Positions 37,514 to 46,636 are shown, counted from the stretch's first letter. The stretch: DNA of 64,000 nt from Melittangium boletus DSM 14713 (GCF_002305855.1 NZ_CP022163.1:5394292-5458291), one strand, 5' to 3'. A program made the numbers and translations. Notes: generated by a model from the letters alone, not told the origin.

Positions 37514-38980
37514 ATGCCCACGCCCCCCATCCACCGCGACACCGTCTGCGGCGAGGCGCTGTTCATCCTCCAGAGCCTGAGGGAGAACGGCCGGTTGGGC
37601 CGCTCGAACAAGCTGGCCGATGTGAAGGCCGCCCTCGAGCCGTCCGTCTCGCTGGAGTTCGACAGCTACTACCTCTTCCTGCGCAAGTACCACTACATCG
37701 CCCTGGACCCTCGCGAGGCGCAGCTGCGGCTGACCGAGCTGGGGGAAAAGGCGGTGGACAGCGGCCAACAGGAGAAGTTCATCCAGGAGGTGGAGGAGTT
37801 CTTCGCCGAGCAGCTCGGTCTGGAGGACGCCGCCGCGGTGATGGGGGAGGAGATCAACCCCCGCATCCCGCCGCCTCCGCCGGACAGCATGCTCGAGGAG
37901 CTGGAGGCGAAGCGCACCGCGGAGCCCCCGGCCCTGCCTCGCTCGCGCCCCTCGGGTGTCTTCGCGGTGGAGCTGCCGGCCGCCGCGCCTCCCCCGGTGG
38001 CCAGTGTGCGCACGGAGGTTTCGCTCCCGTCGACTCCCGCCCCCGCCGTGGCCTCGTCCGCTCCCATGCCTTCTTCCGCCTCCGCGTCTCCTTCTCCCGT
38101 GTCGTCCCCTCCCGCCGCGAAGGCCGCGGAGTTGCTGGACCAGCGCTACCAGAAGCTCGACACCATCGGCACCGGACCCTTGGGCACCACCAGCAAGGGC
38201 CGCTTCAACGCGCTCGGGTTGGACATCTGCGTCAAGGAGTTGAAGGACATCTTTGGCTACTTCTCCTTCCTGCAGCGCGGCGAGGTGCTCAAGCGGCTCA
38301 AGCGGGAGCTGTGCGCCCAGGCCCAGGTGCGCCATCCCGGCATCGTCCAGGTGCTGGACCAGAACACGGAGTCGGCCCGGCCCTACTACGTGCTCGAGTT
38401 GCTGCAGGGCAACCTCAAGCAAGAGCTGGAGGCGGGCGGGGGCAAGGGCGTTCCCGTGCCCTTCGCCCTGCGCTGCTTCCTGCAACTCGCCTACGCGCTG
38501 CGCGCCGCGCACTCCGTGGGTCTCACCCACCACAACCTCAAGCCGGAGAACGTCCTCTTCGATCTGCACGGCAACGCGAAGCTGGGTGATTTCGGCCTGA
38601 GCCGCGTGGTGGAGCAGGACGCGTCCAAGGGTCTGCCCCAGGTCTTCGTGGGGGCCAGTGGCATGGTGTACCTGGCGCCCGAACTGCTCCAGCCGCATCG
38701 CGCGAAGGAGTCGGGACCCGCGTCCGACGTCTACGGGCTCGGTATCCTGCTCTACGAGATGCTCACCGGGCAGATCCCGGGCCGCCGCTCGCCGCTGCCT
38801 TCCGAGGTCAATCCCGAGGCTCCCTCCGGCCTGGACGCCATCTTCGACAAGATGACCCAGGACAAGGTGGAGCAGCGCTATCCAGACCTCGACGCGATGT
38901 TGGAGGACTTCTACAAGGCCTTCCCCGAGGCGCCCTTCCTCACCAAGGGAGATCTCATCCTCTCCTCGGAGCCTCGCTAG
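37514..38980 (+). CDS. Kinase-like protein with HHN in place of HRD (predicted pseudokinase)
   Basis: 488 aa from the ATG at 37514. Residues 1-110 form an unidentified helical domain, followed by a Pro/Ser/Ala-rich linker, then a protein-kinase fold (about 200-475). Lys (CVKELKD), DFG (GDFGLSR) and APE (YLAPELL) remain. The catalytic loop reads HHNLKPEN at 339-346, so the catalytic-base Asp is Asn341, and the Gly loop is GTGPLG. Family knowledge predicts little or no phosphotransfer; it may serve as a scaffold or allosteric partner. It lies 60 bp after the PilZ-receiver gene. Confidence 0.85.
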   Translation: MPTPPIHRDTVCGEALFILQSLRENGRLGRSNKLADVKAALEPSVSLEFDSYYLFLRKYHYIALDPREAQLRLTELGEKAVDSGQQEKFIQEVEEFFAEQLGLEDAAAVMGEEINPRIPPPPPDSMLEELEAKRTAEPPALPRSRPSGVFAVELPAAAPPPVASVRTEVSLPSTPAPAVASSAPMPSSASASPSPVSSPPAAKAAELLDQRYQKLDTIGTGPLGTTSKGRFNALGLDICVKELKDIFGYFSFLQRGEVLKRLKRELCAQAQVRHPGIVQVLDQNTESARPYYVLELLQGNLKQELEAGGGKGVPVPFALRCFLQLAYALRAAHSVGLTHHNLKPENVLFDLHGNAKLGDFGLSRVVEQDASKGLPQVFVGASGMVYLAPELLQPHRAKESGPASDVYGLGILLYEMLTGQIPGRRSPLPSEVNPEAPSGLDAIFDKMTQDKVEQRYPDLDAMLEDFYKAFPEAPFLTKGDLILSSEPR

Positions 38981-39001
38981 CGGTATCCGGGTCGCGACGC
39001 C

Positions 39002-40195
39002 ATGTCCTCCAGCGCTCTTCTCTCCGACTCGCTCCTGCTCACCGTCACTGGCCGGGACCATCCCGGCATCACCGCCCGGTTGACGGGCCTGCTCGCCGAG
39101 GCGGGTGCGTCCCTGCTCGACATCGAGCAGGTGGTGGTGCGCGGCCAGCTCACCCTGTGTCTGGCGGTGCGCCTCCCCGATGCCCCTGGCGTGCGCGAGT
39201 CCTTGTTCGCCACGGCCCGTGAGCTCGGCCTGTCCCTGGACATCCAGCCCGCGCCCGCGCCGGGTCCCGCGGTGTCCAGCCGCCATGTCGTCACGCTGGT
39301 GGGCCGTTCGCTCGGGCCATCCGAGGTGCACGCGGTGACGGAGCGCCTGCTCCAGCACGGGGCCAACATCGAGCGGCTCCACCGGCTGTCCGAGGTGGAG
39401 CCCGGCTCCCTGGAAATCCATGTCACGCTGCCTCCCGGGCGGGAACTCGAGCCGCTTCAGCGCTCGCTCCTGGAGCTGGCCATGTCCACGAGCGCCTTCG
39501 ACGTGGCGTTGCAGCGCGAGAGCCTCTACCGGCGCGCCAAGCGGCTGGTGGTGATGGACATGGACTCCACGCTCATCCGCATCGAGGTCATCGACGAGCT
39601 GGCGCGGGCCTACGGCGTGGGCGAGCAGGTGTCTCGCATCACCGAGCGAGCCATGCACGGGGAGATGGACTACGACGAGTCACTGCGCCAGCGCGTGGCG
39701 TTGCTCAAGGGACTCGATGCGCGGGTGCTCCAGAACATCGCGGACCAGCTGCCGCTCACCGACGGGGCCCAGACGCTCATCCGCGTGCTCAAGCGGTTGG
39801 GGTACCGCACCGCCATCATCAGCGGAGGCTTCTCCGTGGCGGCCGAGGCGCTCAGGACCCGGCTCGGCATCGACTACGCGCACTCCAACGTCCTGGAGGT
39901 GGTGGACGGCAAGCTCACGGGCCGCACCCTGGGTGCCATCGTCAACGCGCGCCGCAAGGCGGAGTTGCTGGAGAGCATCGCCCAGGCGGAGGGCATCCTG
40001 CTCGACCAGGTCATCGCCGTGGGTGATGGCGCGAATGACTTGTTGATGCTCGAGCGCGCGGGGCTGGGCATCGCCTTCCGCGCCAAGCCCAAGCTGCGTC
40101 AGGCGGCCGATGCCTCCATCTCCGCCGGTGGCCTGGACACCATCCTCTACCTCCTGGGCCTCACCGCTCGGGAGCTCCAGGAGGTGCGGGACTAG
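39002..40195 (+). CDS. serB: Phosphoserine phosphatase with ACT domains
   Basis: 397 aa. Two N-terminal ACT domains (about 10-85 and 95-165), usual for longer bacterial SerB, then the HAD phosphatase with nucleophile Asp186 in DMDSTLI, the SGGFS motif II and VGDGANDLLML motif IV. Last step of serine biosynthesis. It converges on the GspE-N gene with a 7-bp gap. Confidence 0.95.
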   Translation: MSSSALLSDSLLLTVTGRDHPGITARLTGLLAEAGASLLDIEQVVVRGQLTLCLAVRLPDAPGVRESLFATARELGLSLDIQPAPAPGPAVSSRHVVTLVGRSLGPSEVHAVTERLLQHGANIERLHRLSEVEPGSLEIHVTLPPGRELEPLQRSLLELAMSTSAFDVALQRESLYRRAKRLVVMDMDSTLIRIEVIDELARAYGVGEQVSRITERAMHGEMDYDESLRQRVALLKGLDARVLQNIADQLPLTDGAQTLIRVLKRLGYRTAIISGGFSVAAEALRTRLGIDYAHSNVLEVVDGKLTGRTLGAIVNARRKAELLESIAQAEGILLDQVIAVGDGANDLLMLERAGLGIAFRAKPKLRQAADASISAGGLDTILYLLGLTARELQEVRD

Positions 40196-40202
40196 GGACG
40201 GC

Positions 40203-41048
40203 TCAGGAGGGACGCATGCGCGCGGCGAGTTCCCGCTGCTGCAGCTGTCCCTTCTCCAGCAGCAGCTCGAGCAGGGCGCGCAGGATCTTCGAGCTCTTCT
40301 CCTGATTCTGCTGCACGGCCTGGAGCCGCTGCATCTCCTCGGGGGAGAACACCTCGGCGGCGGGAGGCGCGGCGTTGAGGATTTCGTCGAGCAGGTCCGA
40401 CGCGCTCGACGACAGGCTCGGCCGAGCGGGCATGGGCGCGGCGGCCGCCTGACGGGCCGCGTTCTCCTTGGCCACGTTCGGCGCGATGTCGGTGATGGCC
40501 TTCATCACCGTCTTGCCGCTGATGTCGACGATCTTGAACTCGTCCTCGTCCGCGCCGCCGCCCTTCTTGCTCGGGGTGGCCCGGATGTTCCCCATCGCCG
40601 AGGACGGCTCCATGTTGCGGTAGTGCCGCTGGATGGCGTTCTCGATTTCCCGGTCGCCCGCCACCATGGTGATGACGCGCGTGCGGCTGATGGCGGCCAC
40701 CTTGTCGATGGTCGCCAGGTCGGTGGGGTCCGACATGGCCAGCACGAGCGTCTTGCCGTTGTCGCGCAGGGAGACGGGGAAGATGCCCTTCTGCTCGGCG
40801 AAGGTGACGTCCAGTTTGGCGAGCGCGCCGGGATCCTTGCTGGTCCCCAGCTGGACGCGCTGCATGCCCAGACCCTCGGCGATGGCCTGGGTGAGGGTGT
40901 CCTCCGCGGTGATGCCCATGTCGCTGATGATGCGCGACAGGCGTCCGCCCCACTGGTCATGCTGGGCGAGCGCGCTGCGCAGCTGCATCTCATCGATGAC
41001 ACGGGCCTTGACGAGAATTTCTCCAATACGGTTGCGAGGTGCGGCCAT
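40203..41048 (-). CDS. GspE N-terminal (MshEN-like) domain protein
   Basis: 281 aa from the ATG at 41048. Residues 5-140 match the N-terminal domain of type II secretion/type IV pilus ATPases (RIGEILVKARVIDEMQLRSA; LAMSDPTDLATIDKVAAI). That domain can bind cyclic-di-GMP in MshE. The ATPase core is absent. A disordered middle with charged GGGADEDEF is followed by a C-terminal coiled coil (about 230-275). A stand-alone regulatory or adaptor role is inferred. Confidence 0.82.
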   Translation of the reverse strand: MAAPRNRIGEILVKARVIDEMQLRSALAQHDQWGGRLSRIISDMGITAEDTLTQAIAEGLGMQRVQLGTSKDPGALAKLDVTFAEQKGIFPVSLRDNGKTLVLAMSDPTDLATIDKVAAISRTRVITMVAGDREIENAIQRHYRNMEPSSAMGNIRATPSKKGGGADEDEFKIVDISGKTVMKAITDIAPNVAKENAARQAAAAPMPARPSLSSSASDLLDEILNAAPPAAEVFSPEEMQRLQAVQQNQEKSSKILRALLELLLEKGQLQQRELAARMRPS

Positions 41049-41090
41049 GCCCACCAGTGTACGAGGGAAGACGCCTGGAGTCGCGTTTCG

Positions 41091-41450
41091 ATGCCTCGCC
41101 GATTCCCCGACTGCCTCTCCGAAGGAGTGACGCTCTTCGACGCGGGCGCGTTTCACGCGGCCCACGAGGCCTGGGAGCACGCGTGGTTGGTGGAGAAGGG
41201 ACCGCGCCGGCTGCTCTTGCAAGGACTCATCCTCGTGGCGGCGGGGTGGCTCAAGCGCGACGCGGGCAACGGGGCAGGGGCCCGGACGCTCTTCTCTCGT
41301 GCGCTCGACAGGCTGGCCTCCCTCCCCGCGCGGTACGAGGGCGTCGATGTGGAGGGTTTACGCCAAGTCATCCCCCGATGGCGTGAGGGCGAGGACTCGG
41401 ACAGGCCCATGCTCGCCCGGTTGGTCGAACCCGAGGAAGGAGACGTCTGA
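41091..41450 (+). CDS. DUF309 family protein
   Basis: 119 aa. The DUF309 helical bundle is recognisable from FDAGAFHAAHEAWEHAWL and LLLQGLILVAAGWLKRDAGN. Function unknown. The ATG is divergent from the GspE-N gene, and the stop overlaps the next start (TGATG), so the two small proteins are coupled. Confidence 0.85.
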   Translation: MPRRFPDCLSEGVTLFDAGAFHAAHEAWEHAWLVEKGPRRLLLQGLILVAAGWLKRDAGNGAGARTLFSRALDRLASLPARYEGVDVEGLRQVIPRWREGEDSDRPMLARLVEPEEGDV

Positions 41451-41644
41451 TGCAACCCTTCGCCGATGAGCAATCCCACCAGTGCCCCTACTGCGGTGAG
41501 TCCGTGGATGTGACCGCGGACCCGCTGGGGGTCTCCTTGGAGACCTATACGGAAGACTGCCCGGTGTGCTGCCGGCCGTGGGTGGTCCATGTCTCGCGCG
41601 AGGAGGACAACGTCCTCATCTCCCTCGGGCGCGAGGACGATTGA
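41450..41644 (+). CDS. CPXCG-motif cysteine-rich protein
   Basis: 64 aa. Zinc-ribbon-like Cys pattern: Cys12/Cys15 in CPYCG and Cys37/Cys40/Cys41 in CPVCC, followed by RPW. A widespread small family of unknown function, probably metal-binding. Translation is coupled to the DUF309 gene. Confidence 0.9.
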   Translation: MQPFADEQSHQCPYCGESVDVTADPLGVSLETYTEDCPVCCRPWVVHVSREEDNVLISLGREDD

Positions 41645-41800
41645 GAGGGCGCGACGGGCCGTGCGGCGCGCTTCCTTGACACGTTCCAAAGCATGGTTCT
41701 CTTGAGCTTGTGAGACGCGATGCGGCTCACGAACCCGAGAGTTCAATCACAACCGCGCGCCGCGGCTCCGTTTGGAGTGTGGCGCGAACAGGAGACGTCC

Positions 41801-42262
41801 ATGCAGAACAGCCGTTGGAACCCGTTCGAGATGAGCAATGGTGCCGTGGCCCTGGGCCCCCTGGTGATGCGGGAGTTCGATCAGATCTTCCGTGACTTGT
41901 CCGTGCGTCAGACGGGCGCGCGTGAGTTCGTCCCGGCCGCGGACATCCACGAGACCGCCGAGGGCATCACCCTGCAGGTGGACCTGCCCGGCCACGACGC
42001 GAAGTCCATCGAGGTGCGCGTGGAGAACGACACGCTGACCCTCAAGTCCGAGCGCAAGCGCGACCCCTCCGAGTCCCAGAAGAACGAGGGCACGCGGCGG
42101 CTGGAGCGCAGCTTCGGGGTGTACACGCGCTCCTTCGCGCTGCCGCGCACGGTGGACGCGTCCCGCGTGGAAGCCCGCTACGAGAATGGCGTGCTCACCC
42201 TGACGCTGCCGCGCCGGGAGGAGACCAAGCCGCGCGTGGTCGAAGTGAAGGTGAATGGCTAG
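41801..42262 (+). CDS. Small heat-shock protein (Hsp20/alpha-crystallin)
   Basis: 153 aa from ATG 41801, behind CAGGAGA. Alpha-crystallin domain about 45-140 with the closing signature ENGVLTLTLPR. ATP-independent holdase. The 156-bp upstream gap holds a TTGACA hexamer at 41676-41681 but no convincing -10. A G/C hairpin at 42274-42297 (GCGGGCCCC/GGGGCTCGC) follows the stop without a T-run. Confidence 0.93.
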   Translation: MQNSRWNPFEMSNGAVALGPLVMREFDQIFRDLSVRQTGAREFVPAADIHETAEGITLQVDLPGHDAKSIEVRVENDTLTLKSERKRDPSESQKNEGTRRLERSFGVYTRSFALPRTVDASRVEARYENGVLTLTLPRREETKPRVVEVKVNG

Positions 42263-42403
42263 GGCCGCAAGGGGCGGGCCCCCGGAATGGGGCTCGCCTC
42301 CTCCACGGGACATGACGCAGGAGTGGCGTCGACGTCCTCCCCCGAGGGCCTCGAGAAGAGGGGCCTCGGGGAGACGCTTCGCCGCGCGCGGACCTCGCGC
42401 CGC

Positions 42404-43000
42404 CTAGCGCTTGACGGCGGCGTCGGTGCCGCCGAGCGCCAGCGGCACGCGGAACAAGTCGAGCACCTGCTGCACGTCCAGGGGCTTGGGCAGGCACGCC
42501 ACGGCGCCCGCCTGCTTGGACTGCTCCACCACCTCGGGCGAGTGGGCGGACGTCATGGTGATGAGCCGCACGCCCTCCATCTGCTTGCGAGCGCGGATGC
42601 GGCGGCACACCTCGATGCCGTCGATGTCGGGCATGTTCAAGTCGATGAGCATGCCGTGGGGCTTCTGCTCGGACACCAGCAGCAGCGCCTCGACGCCACT
42701 GGTGGTCGTCTGCAGCTCCACCTGGTTGGCGTACGGCTTGAACACACGCTTGATGGCGTCCAGGACCTGCCGCTCGTCATCCACCACCAAGAGACGCACG
42801 GTGCTGCTGCCCAACTCCTCGGGCACCGGCATCTGGTGGGTGATGAGGAACGTGCGCAAGTCCGCCGAGCGCACCCGCCGGTGACCACCCGGTGTCCGGA
42901 ACGCCATGAGGATGCCGCGGTCGATCCACTTGCTCACCGTGGACGGGTCCACCTGGAGCAACCGACTGATGTCGTGGGTCGTGTAGAGCTGATCCGTCAT
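42404..43000 (-). CDS. Response regulator with N-terminal excisionase/MerR-type HTH
   Basis: 198 aa. Helix-turn-helix about 4-52 (YTTHDISRLLQVDPSTVSKW followed by TPGGHRR) of the HTH_17/BldC type, then a receiver domain about 68-185 with Asp120 and the KP motif. The DNA-binding domain precedes the receiver, the reverse of usual response regulators. No kinase gene adjoins. DNA targets unknown. Confidence 0.88.
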   Translation of the reverse strand: MTDQLYTTHDISRLLQVDPSTVSKWIDRGILMAFRTPGGHRRVRSADLRTFLITHQMPVPEELGSSTVRLLVVDDERQVLDAIKRVFKPYANQVELQTTTSGVEALLLVSEQKPHGMLIDLNMPDIDGIEVCRRIRARKQMEGVRLITMTSAHSPEVVEQSKQAGAVACLPKPLDVQQVLDLFRVPLALGGTDAAVKR

Positions 43001-43081
43001 CGAACTCCCCTCACTCTGCCCTGCTTCATTCCGGCCTTCATAGGATAGGACACCTACCGGGGAAGCGAAAATTCTTTGCTT

Positions 43082-43660
43082 TCACAACTTGACAGCTTGT
43101 AGGGCCTCGGGGGCCTTCATGTGTTGAACGGTGGCTTCCCACTGCCCCGTTGCCCTCAAGCACAACTCGACCAGCTCACGCGCGGCGCCGTGTCCTCCAC
43201 GGTTCCTCGCGATGTAATGCACTTCCTGCCGCACCTCGGGGGCCGCGTCCGCCGGGCAGGCCGACAGCCCCGCCAGGCCCAAGGGACCCAGGTCGTTGAC
43301 ATCATCTCCCATGTAGGCGCACTCCTCGGGAGCAACCGAGAGCTGGGTGAGCAGCTCGCGGAAGCCCGCGGTCTTGTCCTTGCGGCCCTGGAGGATGAGG
43401 GAGACGCCCAGCTCGCGGCCCCGCGTTTCCACGATGGAGGAGGAGCGCGCGGTGAGGATGGCGGTGCGCAGACCCGCGTGCCTCGCCATCACCAGCCCGT
43501 GCCCATCCTTCACGTCGAAGCGCTTCATGACCTCGCCGCCGTCGCCGTAGTACAGCCCGCCGTCCGTGAGGACGCCGTCCACGTCGAACACGAGTACCCG
43601 AACGCGACTGGCGCGCTCCGTCAACTCGTCCCGGTTGGGTTTGGGCGGCAGCTCCGTCAT
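43082..43660 (-). CDS. kdsC: 3-deoxy-D-manno-octulosonate 8-phosphate phosphatase (KdsC)
   Basis: 192 aa from ATG 43660. C0-type HAD phosphatase with FDVDGVLTDGGLYY (Asp26, Asp28), DGHGLVMARHAGL, TARSS and MGDDVNDLGPL. It removes phosphate from Kdo-8-P, directly after KdsA, whose gene ends 40 bp upstream. Lipid A/Kdo pathway. Confidence 0.92.
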   Translation of the reverse strand: MTELPPKPNRDELTERASRVRVLVFDVDGVLTDGGLYYGDGGEVMKRFDVKDGHGLVMARHAGLRTAILTARSSSIVETRGRELGVSLILQGRKDKTAGFRELLTQLSVAPEECAYMGDDVNDLGPLGLAGLSACPADAAPEVRQEVHYIARNRGGHGAARELVELCLRATGQWEATVQHMKAPEALQAVKL

Positions 43661-43700
43661 GTCGTGACCCTTGGATTCCCCTCCTACGACTTCGATTCGA

Positions 43701-44528
43701 TCATGCCGGTTCGTGCCCGAGGGCACGTCGGATGGCGAGTACCTGACGTAGCACGTCCTCGAACATCTGGGGGGATAGTGAGCAAGGACCGTCACACAAG
43801 GCACGGTCCGGGTCTTCGTGTACTTCCGTGAAAAGCGCGTCTATCCCGGCGGCCGCGGCCGAGCGCGCCAGAAGGGAAACGAACTTCCGCTCCCCACCTG
43901 TCTGGCCATCCCCGGATGACGGGAGTTGCACGGAATGGGTGGCGTCGAAGCACACGACGAGTCCCGCCTCGCGCATCTGGGCGAAGCCGCGCATGTCCAC
44001 TACGAGATTGTTGTAGCCGAAGGTGGCGCCGCGCTCGGTGACGAGCACGTTGGGGTTGCCCGTCTCCACGGCCTTCTTCGCCGAGTGGACGATGTCCTTG
44101 GGGGCCACGAACTGGCCCTTCTTGAGGTTGACGCCCTTGCCCGTGCGGGCCACCGCCTCCACCAGGTCCGTCTGGCGGCAGAGGAAGGCGGGAATCTGGA
44201 TGATGTCCACCACCTCGGCGGCGGGGCCCACGTGGCTCGTCTCGTGGACGTCCGTGAGGATGGGCACGCCCACCTCGCGCTTGACGCGGTCCAGGATGCG
44301 CAGGCCCTCCTTGAGGCCCGGGCCCCGGAAGGACTTGCCGCTCGTGCGGTTGGCCTTGTCGTAGGAGCACTTGAAGGCATAGGGCACGCCCAGCCGCGAC
44401 GTCATCTCCTTGAGCAGCCGCGCGTGCCGCAGCGCCATGTCCTCGGACTCGATGCTGTCGGGGCCCGCGATGACGAAGAGCTTGTGGCCCGCGCCCACGG
44501 TGTGGCCGCACAGTTGGATGGTGCTCAT
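43701..44528 (-). CDS. kdsA: 3-deoxy-8-phosphooctulonate synthase
   Basis: 275 aa. Condenses PEP with arabinose-5-phosphate to Kdo-8-P. Family signatures: FKCSYDKANRTSGKSFRGPG, IIQIPAFLCRQTDL, RGATFGYNNLVVDMR and DATHSVQLP. The overall sequence is of the Aquifex-like class, but the position that is metal-ligand Cys (IAGPC) there and Asn in E. coli is Asp24 here (IAGPDSIES). The start overlaps the pyrG stop by four bases. Confidence 0.94.
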   Translation of the reverse strand: MSTIQLCGHTVGAGHKLFVIAGPDSIESEDMALRHARLLKEMTSRLGVPYAFKCSYDKANRTSGKSFRGPGLKEGLRILDRVKREVGVPILTDVHETSHVGPAAEVVDIIQIPAFLCRQTDLVEAVARTGKGVNLKKGQFVAPKDIVHSAKKAVETGNPNVLVTERGATFGYNNLVVDMRGFAQMREAGLVVCFDATHSVQLPSSGDGQTGGERKFVSLLARSAAAAGIDALFTEVHEDPDRALCDGPCSLSPQMFEDVLRQVLAIRRALGHEPA

Positions 44529-46153
44529 GCGTGGTTCCTCCCAGCGTCCCGCTGAGTGAGCGCCGCCCGGATGAAGCCGGAGAAGAGCGGGTGGGGCGCG
44601 AAGGGCTTGCTCTTGAACTCGGGGTGGAACTGGCAGCCGATGAAGTAGGGGTGGTCGGGCAGTTCGATCATCTCCACGAGGTTGAGCTCGGGATTGTGCC
44701 CGGACACCACGAGCCCCGCCTCCTGCATGCGGCCCCGGTAGGTGTTGTTCACCTCGTAGCGGTGACGGTGCCGCTCGTGGATGATGTCCTCGCCGTACAG
44801 CTTGTGCGCGAGCGAGTCCGGCTTGAGCGCGCAGGCATAGGTGCCCAGGCGCATGGTGCCGCCCTTGTCCTGCACCTTCACCTGGCTCTCCATGAGCGTC
44901 ACCACCGGGTGCGGGGTGTGCTCGTTGAACTCGAGCGAGTTGGCTCCGGCGAGCCCCAGCACGTTGCGGCTGAACTCCACCACCGCCATCTGCAGGCCCA
45001 GGCAGATGCCGAAGAAGGGCACCCGCTTCTCCCGGGCGTAGCGCACCGCGGAGATCTTGCCCTCGGTGCCTCGCACGCCGAAGCCGCCGGGCACCAGGAT
45101 GGCGTCCACGTCCCCGAGGATCTTCTCCGCGCCCTTCTCCTCCACCTCCTGCGAGTCCACGAAGCGCAGGTTCACCTTCACGTCGTTGGCGATACCGCCG
45201 TGCATCAAGGACTCGTTGAGGCTCTTGTAGCTCTCCTTCAGGTCCACGTACTTGCCGACCATGGCCACCGTCACCTCGCCCCGGCCCGGCGAGTACACCT
45301 TGCGCAGGATGTCCTCCCAGCGCTCGAGCCTGGGCGCCCGGCTCCAGATGTTGAGCGTCTCCGTGAGGCGCTCGTCCAGACCCTGGCGGTGCAGCTCCAG
45401 GGGCAGCTCGTAGATGCTCTTCACGTCCGGCGACGTGAACACGTTGCCCGTGTCCACGTTGCAGAACATGGCGATCTTGTCCTTGAGCTCGCGCGAGATT
45501 TCCCGGTCCGTGCGGCAGATGAGGAAGTCTGGCTGGATGCCGATCTCCCGCAGCTTCATCACCGAGTGCTGCGTGGGCTTGGTCTTCACCTCGCCCGCCG
45601 CGCCGATGTACGGCAGCAGCGTCAGGTGGATGTAGATGGTGTTGCCCGCGCCCACGTCGTAGCGCATCTGGCGGATGGCCTCGAGGAAGGGCAGGGACTC
45701 GATGTCACCCACCGTGCCGCCCACCTCGACGATGACCACGTCCACGCCCTGTGCCGCCTGGCGGATGCAGGACTTGATCTCATCGGTGATGTGCGGAATC
45801 ACCTGGACGGTCTTCCCCAGGTACTCGCCCCGGCGCTCCTTCTGGATGACGGAGTGGTAGATGCGCCCGGTGGTGAAGTTGTTGAGCCGGGACATGCGCG
45901 CGTTGGTGAAGCGCTCGTAATGTCCCAGGTCCATGTCGGTCTCGCCGCCGTCGTCGGTGACGAAGACCTCGCCGTGCTGGAACGGGCTCATCGTGCCCGG
46001 ATCGATGTTGATGTATGGATCGAGCTTGAGCAGGGTGAGGTCGAGCCCGCGGTTCTCCAGCAGGGCTCCGATGGACGCGGACGCGAGCCCCTTGCCCAGC
46101 GAACTCACGACCCCGCCGGTCACGAAGATGTACTTGGTCTTCTTGGAGCGCAT
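44525..46153 (-). CDS. pyrG: CTP synthase
   Basis: 542 aa from ATG 46153 (AGGAAGG upstream), preferred over an in-frame TTG 15 bases earlier. Synthetase domain begins YIFVTGGVVSSLGKGL. The C-terminal glutaminase has the nucleophile elbow GICLGLQ (Cys near 381). Converts UTP to CTP. Lies first in the pyrG-kdsA-kdsC operon, a sensible pairing because CMP-Kdo formation consumes CTP. Confidence 0.97.
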   Translation of the reverse strand: MRSKKTKYIFVTGGVVSSLGKGLASASIGALLENRGLDLTLLKLDPYINIDPGTMSPFQHGEVFVTDDGGETDMDLGHYERFTNARMSRLNNFTTGRIYHSVIQKERRGEYLGKTVQVIPHITDEIKSCIRQAAQGVDVVIVEVGGTVGDIESLPFLEAIRQMRYDVGAGNTIYIHLTLLPYIGAAGEVKTKPTQHSVMKLREIGIQPDFLICRTDREISRELKDKIAMFCNVDTGNVFTSPDVKSIYELPLELHRQGLDERLTETLNIWSRAPRLERWEDILRKVYSPGRGEVTVAMVGKYVDLKESYKSLNESLMHGGIANDVKVNLRFVDSQEVEEKGAEKILGDVDAILVPGGFGVRGTEGKISAVRYAREKRVPFFGICLGLQMAVVEFSRNVLGLAGANSLEFNEHTPHPVVTLMESQVKVQDKGGTMRLGTYACALKPDSLAHKLYGEDIIHERHRHRYEVNNTYRGRMQEAGLVVSGHNPELNLVEMIELPDHPYFIGCQFHPEFKSKPFAPHPLFSGFIRAALTQRDAGRNHA

Positions 46154-46252
46154 GGCCCTTCCTGCCAAGAGAGGCCGGGGGCGTCAATGTTTCTGTCGGC
46201 CCCGGCGCCTCCCGTCAGCGGGCCGCCAGGACGGCCAGTGCGAGGGGGCTGC

Positions 46253-46486
46253 TCAGTCCTGACCCTGGCTCCGGGGACGACTCTCGGCGTAGTCACGCGC
46301 CTGGGGGACGGCGCCGCGTTGCTCCCTCAGCGGACAGTGGCGGCACGTCCAGCCGTCCCAGGCCCGTTTCACCGCCAGGTGCAGGCAGGCGTCGTAGTTG
46401 AAGCAGAACAGATTGCGTTGGACCTCCACCACCGATTCGTCACGCAGGGCGGAAGGCAGCGGGCTCGGACAGGGTGTGATGGACAA
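46253..46486 (-). CDS. Small cysteine-motif protein
   Basis: 77 aa with the start placed at TTG 46486, behind CTGGAG; a longer frame opens at 46642 but would run through a terminator. Core RNLFCFNYDACLHLAVKRAW, then GWTCRHCPL: Cys28, Cys34, Cys48 and Cys51, a pattern suggesting one metal site. I recognise the motif as recurring in small deltaproteobacterial/myxobacterial proteins but know no function. Confidence 0.55.
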   Translation of the reverse strand: MSITPCPSPLPSALRDESVVEVQRNLFCFNYDACLHLAVKRAWDGWTCRHCPLREQRGAVPQARDYAESRPRSQGQD

Positions 46487-46574
46487 AGGTCGGGTCTCCA
46501 GCGAGTGAATCGAAACCGTCCCCCCTCGGTGCGTGCAACAGGGCCGCCGCTCCCTCATTCCCAAGGGGGGCGAC

Positions 46575-46636
46575 AAAAAAGGCCCGCCCGGTCCACGGCC
46601 CCGTCGAATGGTGGGGTGCGTGGGCCCGGGCGGGCC
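46575..46636 (-). terminator. Large intrinsic terminator downstream of the MsbA-like gene
   Basis: On the minus strand GGCCCGCCCGG pairs with its 11-bp complement (46581-46591 with 46626-46636). Inside it CCACG/CGTGG and CCCC/GGGG extend the hairpin, and six T follow. It would stop transcripts coming from the exporter gene or from the small ORF just before it. Confidence 0.85.

Noticed and set aside
42274..42297. Hairpin after the Hsp20 gene as a terminator
   Set aside because: The 9-bp stem is good but no T-run follows on either strand, so it is not called as a feature.
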